64,000 nucleotides of DNA from Rhizophagus irregularis (lineage: Eukaryota; Glomeromycota; Glomeromycetes; Glomerales; Glomeraceae), in assembly GCF_026210795.1 (NCBI RefSeq), contig NC_089442.1, positions 1,240,001 through 1,304,000 on the forward strand, given 5' to 3'. The position numbers and the translations under genes were made by a program. This document shows positions 23,064 through 33,203 of this stretch, one piece after another. The notes beneath the pieces are model-generated. The model made no database searches. It was not told the origin of the DNA and saw nothing but the letters and a program-made list of their open reading frames with translations. The number at the start of each line of letters is the position of its first letter. The stretch's first letter is position 1.

Positions 23064-24545
23064 TTATATTATTCTTGATAAGGCATCTGCATTTTTATTT
23101 TCTTTTCCTGGTCTATGGGTTATTTCAAAATCATACTGTTCCAATTCCATGACCCATCTTGATCTCTTTCCTTTTGGTACTTTTGCAGTCATTAATCCCT
23201 TCAAAGCTGCATGGTCTGTTACTACCTCAAATTTTCTATTGATCAAGTATTTATGGAAATGTTGTATTCCCCATACAATTGCATAACATTCTTGTTCGGT
23301 TATTGGCCATCTTTGTTCTGTCCTGTTTAAACTTTTACTGGCATATTCTATTACATATTCTTGACCTTTATCATCTTTTTGAGCTAACACTGCCCCTAAT
23401 CCTATTCCTGAAGCATCTGTAATTAATATAAATTTCCTTAACCAATCTGGTTGTCTTAACACCGGTTCTTCGGTTAATTTCCTTTTTAATATTTCTAATG
23501 CTTCATGTTGTTTGATGCCCCATTCAAACTTTTCATCTTTTCTCAATAAAGATGTTATTGGTTTTACTATTTTTGAAAAATCTTTAATAAATTTTCTATA
23601 ATACGTACATAACCCTAATATTGACCTTACACCTTTTATATTTATAGGTGCTGTTAATTTTTGTATCTTTTCAACCTTTCCTGGACTTGGTTTTAATCCA
23701 TTCTTACCAACTACATGTCCTAAAAATTCTATTTCTGTTTTCCCAAATATACATTTCTTTAACTTTAGTATTAAACTGGCTTCCTTTAATTTTTCTAACA
23801 CTAACTTTATGTGTTTTAGGTAATCTTCGAAATTTTCCGAATATATCATTATATCATCAATGTATACTATCACAAATTCATTTAGGTACTCCTTTAATAC
23901 TTTATCCATTAACCTTTGAAAACTTGCAGGTGCATTTGTTAACCCAAATGGCATGACATTATATTCATATAATCCTGCCGAGCATATGAATGCTGTTTTC
24001 TCAATATCTTCCTCAGCCATTTCTATCTGATTAAACCCTGATGCTAAATCTAGACTGGTAAACCATTTTCCTGAACTTATCCTTTCTAATTGTTCATCAA
24101 TCCTCGGTAATGGATATGCATCTGTTATTGTAACTTTATTTAATTTTCTATAATCGATGCAAAATCTATAATTTCCTGACTTTTTCCCTGCTAAAGTCAC
24201 TGGTGAAGACCATGGACTTCTAGATTCTCTAATTTTTCCCAATTTTAACATCTCGTCAACCTCTTTTCTGATGAATTTACCTTTTTCATCATTTTCTTTG
24301 TACCTCTTTTGGGCTATTGGTTCAGTACCCCCTTTTAATCTGATTTCATGTTTTACTAGGTTTGTCCTATTATATTTTTCACCATCGTACTCAAATATAT
24401 CCTTATATTTTTCTACTAATACTTTTAATTTACCTTTTTGTTCATTGGTTATGTCCCCTACTTTAAATTTTTCAGTAAATTTTTCATGGTCACTTTTGTG
24501 CTTCTTTATCGTCTCTTCAGTATCATTCTGACCAAGACTTATACT
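23064..24545 (-). CDS. Reverse transcriptase-RNase H of the retrotransposon
   Basis: Open frame of 493 codons; the first ATG is at 24251 (395 residues from there), but the RT homology begins before it. Counting from that ATG: RFCIDYRKLNK at 29-39, first catalytic Asp in LDLASGFNQI (D68), YIDD at 130-133, FLGHVVGKNG at 176-185. RNase H shows TDAS (D279), E319, TDHAAL (D346) and the final NADALSR (D389). It copies the element RNA into DNA and degrades the RNA strand. Its frame is -1 relative to Gag, with only a 7-bp overlap and no obvious slippery heptamer. No internal damage. Confidence 0.95.
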   Translation of the reverse strand, partial: SISLGQNDTEETIKKHKSDHEKFTEKFKVGDITNEQKGKLKVLVEKYKDIFEYDGEKYNRTNLVKHEIRLKGGTEPIAQKRYKENDEKGKFIRKEVDEMLKLGKIRESRSPWSSPVTLAGKKSGNYRFCIDYRKLNKVTITDAYPLPRIDEQLERISSGKWFTSLDLASGFNQIEMAEEDIEKTAFICSAGLYEYNVMPFGLTNAPASFQRLMDKVLKEYLNEFVIVYIDDIMIYSENFEDYLKHIKLVLEKLKEASLILKLKKCIFGKTEIEFLGHVVGKNGLKPSPGKVEKIQKLTAPINIKGVRSILGLCTYYRKFIKDFSKIVKPITSLLRKDEKFEWGIKQHEALEILKRKLTEEPVLRQPDWLRKFILITDASGIGLGAVLAQKDDKGQEYVIEYASKSLNRTEQRWPITEQECYAIVWGIQHFHKYLINRKFEVVTDHAALKGLMTAKVPKGKRSRWVMELEQYDFEITHRPGKENKNADALSRII

Positions 24546-27500
24546 TTAAAATTTTCATCTTCCTGACCTTCATGGTCATCTTCATATATGTTATACAATT
24601 CATCCTGGTATAATTCTTCTAATATTTCCTCTTCATCAAATGTTTCTTCAAACCCTTTAATGGTCCTTTGTGTGTATCTTACTGGTATATCCATAGTTTC
24701 ATCATTCATTCTAATTATTATTGTTTTATCTGTGTAATCTATATTTGCTTTGAACATATCTAATACTCCATTTCCTAACACAATTTCGTTTTTTCCTGAA
24801 TCAATTACTTCAACCTTAATGGGTATTTCCTTATCCCCAAATTGTATGTATATTGTCGTGGTACCCCTAGATGCTAATTTATCCTCATTTATCATCACAC
24901 ATCTTACTGTACTCGGTTCCTCAATTTTTAGGTCCATTTCATCCATTATCTGACTAGTTATTACATTTACTGCTGCTCCTGTATCAAACATTACGTCCTT
25001 TAATTCTTGGTTTATTATTAATTTACCCCTTAATGCAGTTAAATGTTCTGCTTCAATGTTGTTCATTGATTCTTGTAGTAAATCTGTTTGTGGATACCTT
25101 CTCATTCCTTCATAATATATTTTCCTTTGCTCTGGACTCATGTTTATAATTTGTGAAAAGGTTGCATTTGCTCTGGTATTTTTCAGATCCTCTATTATGT
25201 TATATTCTGGTATGTTCCTCTGAAATGCGCTTGTCCTATGGATACCTTCAACACGTTCATTTTTACATTGTTTTGCATAGTGACCTCTTTGTCCACAATT
25301 TCCACATGTATTATTATTTCTCCTTGCTTCTTGTGCTTTCCTCAGACTTTCATCAGTGAATCCTCTTTTTGGTAATGCTGTTGCCCTTTCCTCTTGGCTT
25401 GCATATTTATTATTCCTTCTTCGTGTTTGTTCTTGGTCAATTTCCATATCTACATCTCGATTACTTGACCTATTCTTTATGTTACTTCTCGTTTGTCTTT
25501 CACCAATATAAAAATCTTGATCAACATGGTTAAATGTTACATCATTATCTTGGTAATACGGGTCATCATAACTATATCCTTGGTCATAATTATCCTGATA
25601 ATCCTGACTATCATAATCATATTGGTCATATTGGTCATTATAATTATCATATTCCACTACATTGAATCCTCGATTATTGTTTTGGTAGTTTGGTGGTCTG
25701 TTATAGTTATTTGGTCTTCCATTATAGTTATTTGATCTTCTATTATAATTTTGATTATTTGGTCTTCCATAGTTTCTTTGACCATTATTTACCCTACATT
25801 CATTTGCATAATGTCCTGGTTGTTTACAATTATAACATGCTCGAGGTGGTGGTCCTTGTCTATTATTATTGTTTGGTGGTCTCTTTTGCCCTCCAAGTTG
25901 ATTTACTAGTTTTACCTCTAATTTTTTAAACATGTCGGCAAGGTCATCCTCATAATTTTTCTCCAATGGTTTTTCAAATATATTCTTTGGTTTGTCATCT
26001 TGTATATCGATTCCTTTTCTTTGGGTACTAACTGATATACCACGTGTCTTTCTTATTAATTCATTAGTAGCTTCCTCTTCTCTTCTTGCTGTATTCACTG
26101 CATCATTTAAGTTTGCTGGGTTTTGTCTTCTGACTTGATATCCCAATGTTGGTGTTAATCCTTCGATATAATTATCCACTTGTAATTCATCATCTAATGC
26201 ATGGCCTCTGGTAGCTATCCTTAATATTTGTCTAAACCTTATCGTATATGCCTCAACATTTTCATTTACTCCTTGTGTTATTTTCCTTAATTCTAACATT
26301 TTCCTTTTTCTAACATCTTCCCTGGTAAATCTTTGTTTAATCCTATGTTTTAAATCATTATCATTATCGTTATCTTGCCAATTTACCAAATGACCATTGT
26401 TTGCTTCCTTCTTTTCATTATACCATTGTGCTGCTGCACCTTTCAAACAGGTAGCTGCCATTGCTGCTTGTCTAGCTCCATTTACTCCTGCTGCTTTTCC
26501 TATAGCAGTAAATGCTGTTTCAAATTGTCTTACCCAATCGTTTATGTCTTCTTCTTCCCTTCCATAAAATTGTGGCATACTAATTATTCCTCCAGCTACA
26601 TTTCCTGCATCCTCAATTGCATTTGCTAATGGGTTGGCTGCGACTAATCCAGCCCAATTACCTCCTATATCATGTCCCGTTGCTGCTAGTAAAGCCGCTC
26701 TAAAATCTTCCCTTACTTCAGCTCTTGTTGCTCCCATAATTATTGGTACTATTGGTGGGATTGGTGGTATCGGTGGTGTTAAAGGTGTTTCAAATAAATT
26801 TTCTATATTATAATCAGATATTTCACTTTTATCCTCAGAGTTTGATTCTGAACTTTCACTTGAGTCAAAACCAGGTCTATTTATAATGTTTTCTTCATAA
26901 GGTTCTTCAAAATTTTCATTGTTATCAGTATCATTTGGATTTAAAATTTCTCCGTCTTTTCCAGATCCATCTGATTTTTCATTATCAGATTCATTTCCAC
27001 TACTTTCACTATCCTCAATTCCAGCTTGCTGTTTTAGAAATTTATCTAATATTCGCCTTAAATTTTTCTCCATTTCATTTTTATTTCCTTGGAATATTTC
27101 AATAAATTCTTGATCCAATATTTCTCCATCAGTATATCCCATACTGATTAACCTCAATAACTCTCCATTAGTTATTTCTATTTTATTATTATCACATACT
27201 TGTTTCAATCTTTTAACCCTGATATCAATTTCATTTTCGTCATTTTCACAATCCCTACACTTGGTTTTTCCTTCGTCAAATTTATTGTTTATCCATCTTA
27301 TTTCACATTCATCACAAAATGTGGTATTTTCATTTGTCCATTCATATAATTTTATCTTTAATTCTTTATCATCTGAATCAATTTCTTGAAAATATTTTTC
27401 CATGAATTCCATCGTTAATATTATGCTATTGCTTATCCTTAACTCCTTTATTCTCCTTGTCTCTAAAATATCTAGTTCATATCCTAATTTTTCTAAATCA

Positions 27501-28642
27501 TCTTTTAATTCTAATACCTCGGTTAACTCACACTTTCTACATTGTTGTGAATCTTCCATCATATCAGGTAATTTTTTGTTTCCACAATCCTTACATGTTA
27601 ATGTTTCTCTTACTAACCATTCATTTATCTCATCTTTCAATTTTTCATCACTTAGTCCCATTAATTCGAAAAATGTACCTAAAAAGTCCTCTGTTAATAT
27701 CAATTCTATCCTTATCCTTAGGTCCCACATTCTTTGTATATCTTTGTCGGTGAACCTTCCACCCATTTCTTCAATTTTTCTTTTTAATGATTCCACTGTC
27801 CATTCGACATCATCCTCTATTTTTATTTCATAATGTATACTACCATCACTGTCCTCTAATTCATAACTTTCAGGACTAGCACTTTCTGGGTCTTCAGGTT
27901 CCCTTGTAAATTGTTTGGTGTCAATAAATCTTTGTAACACTTTCCGTATCAATCTTTCCCATTCTTGTTGTTTTGATTCTCCCTCTCTTAATGGGTTCCT
28001 GTAAACAATTGTACTTGTTAAATCTATTACTTTTCTCATATTTTTAGTTATGTTTTCTTCCATGTATAATAATTTCCTGAATATCACTATCGTTTCTGGT
28101 GTCGCATGGATTGCTTCCACCCCAAATTCTAATATTGAACCGTACCATTCCCAAAATTTTTGAAATCTGTTTTCAACATCCCAATCTTCCAAAATATATC
28201 CATGTTCCATTATTTCTGGACATCCAATTAACCGGTCAAATACTTCATTTTCTAAATTTCCTTCAATACAATCCCTTACAATTACTACAATTATTATCCT
28301 TAAACCTTTTTCCTTCATTTTTGGTTGTTGTCTGTACCTTATTGATTCAATTATTCTATCTACTATATTCCTACATTTTCCCTTATGTATTGTATCCTCC
28401 CTTTCTCTATTGTCCATACTTAATAAATTCAATAATTCTTTATGTGTTACATTATTGTACATTAGTATTGTATCCTCGAATTTAAACAAAGCATCCCAAA
28501 ATTTCTTGAATGCCGCTGATACATCTCTTTCTATTGGGTTACATATTTCACATGCTAAACATTCCTCTGGTTCTATCACTCCTAGGTCATGTTCTTGTTT
28601 ATGGTTTATATATTCAGCGTTCCAAACATGGTACCATTCCAT
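24539..28642 (-). CDS. Gag-protease polyprotein with long zinc-ribbon N-terminal extension
   Basis: 1367 residues. Residues 1-635 are an extension absent from usual Gag: helical repeats about 282-371 and 379-465, each ending in a CxxC...CxxC cluster (CKDC/CRKC at 350-371; CDEC/CRDC at 443-465), a third repeat without Cys about 475-540, then an acidic Ser-rich linker and PPIPPIPPI. Residues about 690-870 are the retrotransposon Gag domain (MPQFYGREEEDINDWVRQFE; AAAQWYNEKK). CCHC knuckles lie at 936-949 (CYNCKQPGHYANEC) and 1113-1126 (CGNCGQRGHYAKQC), separated by an Asn/Tyr/Asp-rich stretch. Protease follows, with DTGA at 1220-1223. An internal ATG (M636, MGATRAEVRE) could start a conventional-size Gag. 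Confidence 0.92.
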   Translation of the reverse strand: MEWYHVWNAEYINHKQEHDLGVIEPEECLACEICNPIERDVSAAFKKFWDALFKFEDTILMYNNVTHKELLNLLSMDNREREDTIHKGKCRNIVDRIIESIRYRQQPKMKEKGLRIIIVVIVRDCIEGNLENEVFDRLIGCPEIMEHGYILEDWDVENRFQKFWEWYGSILEFGVEAIHATPETIVIFRKLLYMEENITKNMRKVIDLTSTIVYRNPLREGESKQQEWERLIRKVLQRFIDTKQFTREPEDPESASPESYELEDSDGSIHYEIKIEDDVEWTVESLKRKIEEMGGRFTDKDIQRMWDLRIRIELILTEDFLGTFFELMGLSDEKLKDEINEWLVRETLTCKDCGNKKLPDMMEDSQQCRKCELTEVLELKDDLEKLGYELDILETRRIKELRISNSIILTMEFMEKYFQEIDSDDKELKIKLYEWTNENTTFCDECEIRWINNKFDEGKTKCRDCENDENEIDIRVKRLKQVCDNNKIEITNGELLRLISMGYTDGEILDQEFIEIFQGNKNEMEKNLRRILDKFLKQQAGIEDSESSGNESDNEKSDGSGKDGEILNPNDTDNNENFEEPYEENIINRPGFDSSESSESNSEDKSEISDYNIENLFETPLTPPIPPIPPIVPIIMGATRAEVREDFRAALLAATGHDIGGNWAGLVAANPLANAIEDAGNVAGGIISMPQFYGREEEDINDWVRQFETAFTAIGKAAGVNGARQAAMAATCLKGAAAQWYNEKKEANNGHLVNWQDNDNDNDLKHRIKQRFTREDVRKRKMLELRKITQGVNENVEAYTIRFRQILRIATRGHALDDELQVDNYIEGLTPTLGYQVRRQNPANLNDAVNTARREEEATNELIRKTRGISVSTQRKGIDIQDDKPKNIFEKPLEKNYEDDLADMFKKLEVKLVNQLGGQKRPPNNNNRQGPPPRACYNCKQPGHYANECRVNNGQRNYGRPNNQNYNRRSNNYNGRPNNYNRPPNYQNNNRGFNVVEYDNYNDQYDQYDYDSQDYQDNYDQGYSYDDPYYQDNDVTFNHVDQDFYIGERQTRSNIKNRSSNRDVDMEIDQEQTRRRNNKYASQEERATALPKRGFTDESLRKAQEARRNNNTCGNCGQRGHYAKQCKNERVEGIHRTSAFQRNIPEYNIIEDLKNTRANATFSQIINMSPEQRKIYYEGMRRYPQTDLLQESMNNIEAEHLTALRGKLIINQELKDVMFDTGAAVNVITSQIMDEMDLKIEEPSTVRCVMINEDKLASRGTTTIYIQFGDKEIPIKVEVIDSGKNEIVLGNGVLDMFKANIDYTDKTIIIRMNDETMDIPVRYTQRTIKGFEETFDEEEILEELYQDELYNIYEDDHEGQEDENFKV

Positions 28643-29190
28643 TTTTAATAAAATTCTCTAAAAATTTTCACGTCTTTTACTTTTTATCCTTCTTTTATAT
28701 TTTATTTGACCTATACTGGGCTTGCCTTTACCTCATTTGTTCATTACTGAGTATGGTAGTTTACAGGTTTGTACAAATAAATTTATATTCCATAAAATTT
28801 TCCAACCTAAGGTTGAAGTGTGAATCCATATTTGATTTGTCCGATTATTTGTTGTATTTCCAAGACTGATGTATCTTTCCTCGGTGTCAACAATTCATTT
28901 AATAAGTGGGAGATTCAAATCTCCCTCTTTCATATGCTCCTACTACGCCTCTAATTCTATTATATCCTAAAATTTACTGTGCTTTGATAATCTTTAATTA
29001 ATAATCTCGACACCTGTATTGACATTTTATATAATTTTACTACGCTACAAAATCTCTTATCATTTATATCCTTATTAATTTTTAATAACTTTCCTTGAAT
29101 ATATTTGTCCAGCAAACATTATTTTAATTTTTGTTAACGTTAATCATGATTCTTCTTGGGTACCCTCACACAGAATTGTTTTTGGAAGTT

Positions 29191-29437
29191 CACACAGAAC
29201 TATTCTCAATTGATCACACAGAATACCTCAATTGAGTTCACACAGAAAAAGCTCACACAGAACTATTCTCAATTGATCACACAGAAAACCTCAATTGAGT
29301 TCACACAGAAAAAGCTCACACAGAACTATTCTCAATTGATCACACAGAAAACCTCAATTGAGTTCACACAGAAAAAGCTCACACAGAACTATTCTCAATT
29401 GATCACACAGAAAACCTCAATTGAGTTCACACAGAAT
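29191..29437. repeat. 63-bp tandem repeat, about 3.9 copies
   Basis: Units start at 29191, 29254, 29317 and 29380 and are nearly identical. Each unit has three CACACAGAA words and two CAATTG palindromes in inverted contexts (CTCAATTGATC and CTCAATTGAG). It is multiple-of-three in length, so it stays open on the plus strand. Confidence 0.95.
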
Positions 29438-30011
29438 TACCCCACCATCGTATTTATAGTGTCAGCTTTTGGGTACACTTTTTATCCTTAACTTAACCTC
29501 AATTATTTATAAAAATTATTTTTAATCCTTAATTCATGGAACTTATTTACAATATTCTATTAAAACCCCTTCTAACTTGATTAGCCTCGCATTTCCCTTG
29601 ATAATCAATTACTACCATACATATTTGGTTCATATGTATGAAAATTATTATAATAATAATTTTTCATTGACTTATCAGCCGGTGGTCAAGTTAGATCAAA
29701 AATTTAATTTTGAACATTATCTCTTCATACATTTATGGTCATACTTACCCAAATTAATACTTTTTACATTGGTAACCATTGTTTTTACGTATCCTTTAAA
29801 ATATTTGACTTTATTTTATTAAAATTTAACGTTAATACGCCTTAAATTCTTTTTTTAACCAAGACTTAGAACTTTTAATTTTATAATTCCTTAACTTCGT
29901 CGATCCTTTATTTGTAACTTCTAATGATCACGTGGGGGTGATCATTTTCTTTTCTCAGAGATCCTGTACTTATAACCTGTAGTGATCATGTGAGGATGAT
30001 CACTTTTCCTT

Positions 30012-30028
30012 TCTCGGAGCATGCACCA
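30012..30028 (-). promoter_or_regulatory. tRNA primer-binding-site candidate
   Basis: Two bases after the 5' LTR the sense strand reads TGGTGCATGCTCCGAGA. TGG is the expected complement of a tRNA CCA end. I do not assign the tRNA; its 3' end would have to read AGCATGCACCA. Confidence 0.5.
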
Positions 30029-30030
30029 CT

Positions 30031-30643
30031 TGTAACACCTGAGCCCATAGAGAATTATGTTTGCCACCTCAGGTATTAACAAAATGACTCTTTATTAATA
30101 ATATAAATAAATACAATAATATGCTTGGTTTAATAACATTAAATAACAAAATAAATAATTCATAACAAAATTCGTCTAGTTTTCTCTCTCTGTCCTTTCC
30201 AAAAGGTGATCTTCACGCCCTTTTATGTTTGTTTTTGTGTAACTAAATTCATAATTTCGATTCATGGATTTAAATTATTAAAGTATTTCCATTGTTTTAA
30301 AGTATTTCCATTATCTTAATTTTGTATCCATTTGATCATCATGAACTCCTGAATTATGATTTATAATATTAACGTAGTGATCAACAAATTATTCACTTGA
30401 CATCTCAGATCACTTGATTTCATTCAATTTAGTATCTTTCGGATCTTCATTTATCCTTAAATCTCGTGACTAATAGTTTATGGTCATCACGGACCAATTA
30501 TCCTTGATTCTCATGATTAATAGTTTAACGACTTTTCGGTCCAATTAAAAAATAAAAATAAGTTAAAATTTTTATACACTAAGACTAAATGTAATACTGC
30601 GCCTTACAATTAATAAATTTACTAGGTATACTACGGCATTACA
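30031..30643 (-). repeat. 5' LTR (element sense is minus)
   Basis: 613 bp, appears identical to 20067-20679. It should hold the promoter of the element; the TATA-like run falls about 65-70 bp from its outer edge. Confidence 0.93.
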
Positions 30644-31905
30644 ACGTCCGATTCGGACGTTTAACGGTCACCGTTATCTAGTATATAAAAGCTAATCAAC
30701 TGTAGTTTTTTAAAAATGTAATTAAAAATGTTATATATTTGAAATTCATAAAGTTGATTATTTGTAAATAAATATATAAAAGAATTCTAAAAAGTTGCTA
30801 TAATTAACAATTAGACAATTCTTTTCATACTTTAAAAATTAAAATATCTTTTTTATTTGAAATTTAAAATCTAGATTTCAAATAAAAAAAAATTTGAGTG
30901 ATTTTCATCAGGAATTTATAAACTTTCATGAATGAAAATTACCAAGCATTTTTAATGAATCCAGTAATTTATTGTGGGTACGTGTATTACTTCTAGTTTT
31001 ATTTTCTTTTAAACAATCTTTTTTTTTATTTTTGCTTTTTTCTCTTCATAAAGGATCATAAAGGTAAATTCTAAAATTCTATGAACTAAATAAGTTTTAA
31101 AACTCTGACAAATTGATTTTGCAGTTTATGATTTTAGCTACGATATATTAATAGTTTAATATAAAAGTTTATTTAATCATATTTACGTTGTAAAAAAATA
31201 TTTTAAATATACTATAAGCTAAGACTATTTATTTATTAAACAAATGTATAATGCGCAAAAATTATTCTATTCTTTTTATAGAATCTTATTGTCCGAAGTG
31301 TTAGCTGAACTAGCAAAATTTGTTTTAACCCCGTTTTTGTCCCTGTCACAATCAATAATTTTATTTCCTTTTTTTGAATATGTATCACGATTTATGTAAC
31401 ACTACCTATTTGAACCCTGAAATATGTCAAATAAATAAATGACACGTAACACTTGCGAAGCGAAGGACTTAAACGGTTTCCGTTTCCTAGCTTAATTATT
31501 GCTATTTTCCTCTTAATAGTCCGCGAAAGAAATACTTGAATGACTGGGGCTAATTTTAATATGTTTTCCTAGTATTTTTAATTGAAAAAATAAATTACAA
31601 ATGAATATAAATTATATAAATAGATTAGATTGAATTAAACAAATATTTTACCATTATTTCTACTAGTATTAATATTTGATTCTTCAATATTTCGCTTAAT
31701 TCCGAGTAAATTTGACTTACTAGTGTATAAAATTGTATTGAGTAAATGATTTTTAAATTTAGATTTCGTAAGGATAGCGAAAATATTTTACTTTAAAATA
31801 CCTTTCAACTAGATCTATGTCAAAATCAAATTCTAGCGAAGCATAATCTATAAAAAGAAATTTAACATATTTATCCAAAGATTTGGTCAATAATATTTAT
31901 CTATC
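30644..31905. other. Intergenic DNA, no gene seen
   Basis: AT-rich; starts with the palindrome CGTCCGATTCGGACG right beside the retrotransposon. The remainder shows no family remnant. Its right end is the probable 3' untranslated region of the kinase gene. Confidence 0.45.
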
Positions 31906-33203
31906 TTATTTTTTAGTACACCACATACCTTTTGAAGAATATTTAGACGAGCATTTAGAAATGAAAGACTTCAATGATCTACTTGTATAAATAGCACTTG
32001 GATGAGGTTTTTCACTAAACTCGGGTCCAAGTTTCTTTAAACTTATTAATTCTAATCTTTTCGATTCAGCTTGATTAAAAGGTTCAATATTTTTATTTTT
32101 AAAAAACCATTTACCAAAGGTTTTACGAATTTCTGTCATAGAAGGTCTTTTTTTAGGATCAGGATCCCAACAACTTTTCATTAAACTAGCATAGCATTCT
32201 GGTGTATTTTCCGTAATTTTAGGTCGTTCCCCATCAAGAATTTTAAAAGCAAGCTCAATTTCATGTTCATCATTAGCAAAAGGTTTACAACCTGTTGTAA
32301 GCTCCCACATAATCATACCCATACAATAAACATCAGATTCTTTAGAAAATCCAGACCCTCTAAATATTTCTGGTGCAATATAAGGTATCACCCCATATAT
32401 TTCATTATTTGATGACGTATTATTTGAAGGTTGTGATAATCCTAGATCTCCAATTTGCCATTGATGTCTTTTTTTAATTGATGATTCTTCTCCTCGTCGT
32501 CGTAATTGGTTCATGCCTGATAACCTGGATAATATGTTTCCACTATGAAAATCTCGATGTATAAAATCTGAATTATGAATAGTTTCGAGTCTGAAATAAA
32601 AAAAATAAAATTAATAAATTGGAATTTATAATATTAATAATATATTTATCTAATTACCCTTCAGAAATTTGCCACAAAATAGCTAATTTTTGTTTATTCC
32701 ACGTAATTCCTCTAAAATTCTTTTGCAACCAGTTATGTAAATCTCCTCCTGATGCATATTGCATAACTAACATATAATCACCTAATTTATCTTTCGTAAC
32801 TCCATAAATTCTAATAATATGATATTTAATTTCATAACAATGTTGATTCGACTTTAGCTAAAATTTCATGATTAAGTATTTTTTAAGTTATATAATTTTA
32901 ATAAATAAATATACGAATATTTACGATTAAAATAATGTTTACCTCCTTTAAAAAATATTTGCTAAAGTCTTGAGAATTTTTAAACTTTTTTAAAACGACT
33001 GCTTCCCCATTATAACTTCTGCCACACCAAGTTGCTTGGTATATAATACTAAATCCTCCCTCCGCTACTTTTTTTACATCTTCAAATTGAATATATGGTA
33101 TCCATCCCATCAACTTTTCTGGTTGTTGAGTATTATAACTTCGGTCAATAGTTGAATTTATTTCTGATGGAAGAAAATAGTCAGTATTTTTTATTTTATC
33201 CAT
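31906..33203 (-). CDS. Tyrosine-kinase-like protein kinase domain (three exons)
   Basis: Exons 33203-32943, 32857-32658 and 32590-31906; introns of 85 and 67 bp with GTAAAC/AG and GTAATT/CAG borders. The join gives FLKE-LKSNQHCYEIKYHII and QISEG-LETIHNSDFIHRDFH. From the ATG at 33203 the product is 381 residues: glycine loop VAEGGFSIIYQATW at about 47-60, ATP-binding Lys in VVLKKF (K72), catalytic HRDFHSGN, GDLGLS in place of DFG, YIAPEIFRG, and the C-lobe end CWDPDPKKRPSM. This kinase-only family is greatly expanded in Rhizophagus. All catalytic residues are present. The frame continues upstream of the ATG into a zinc-binding part that is broken (separate entry), so the true start is uncertain. 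Confidence 0.85.

Larger units (their letters stand above)
28643..30030 (-). other. Retrotransposon 5' leader
   Basis: 1.39 kb between the 5' LTR and the Gag ATG, long for an LTR element. It contains a 63-bp tandem repeat (29191-29437). Near the primer site are two imperfect copies of a motif with TGATCACGTG / TGATCATGTG (29923-30002). The plus-strand open frames over it come from the repeat and are not genes. Confidence 0.7.
20067..30643 (-). mobile_element. Ty3/gypsy-type LTR retrotransposon carrying a nucleotide-kinase domain
   Basis: Bounded by two 613-bp direct repeats that appear identical and have TGTAA...TTACA ends. On the minus strand the order is 5' LTR (30643-30031), primer-binding-site candidate, leader with a 63-bp tandem repeat, Gag-protease, reverse transcriptase-RNase H, a 79-codon frame, kinase-integrase, polypurine tract and 3' LTR (20679-20067). 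Protease, RT, RNase H, then integrase is the Ty3/gypsy order. The flanks are ATGT (left) and ACGT (right), one mismatch, so there is no exact target duplication. Equal LTRs mean recent insertion or recent LTR conversion. Confidence 0.95.

Noticed and set aside
22083-28869. Many plus-strand open frames of 60-143 codons across the retrotransposon
   Set aside because: They lie antisense to Gag, RT and integrase frames, have hydrophobic or Leu/Ser/Phe-rich composition expected from antisense AT-rich coding DNA, and show no domains.
29156-29491. 111-codon plus-strand frame of repeated TQNYSQLITQK words
   Set aside because: It is the translation of the 63-bp tandem repeat, whose length is a multiple of three.
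20062-30648. Exact target-site duplication of the LTR element
   Set aside because: Flanks are gatgt on the left and acgtc on the right; only a 4-bp ATGT/ACGT pair with one mismatch can be argued.
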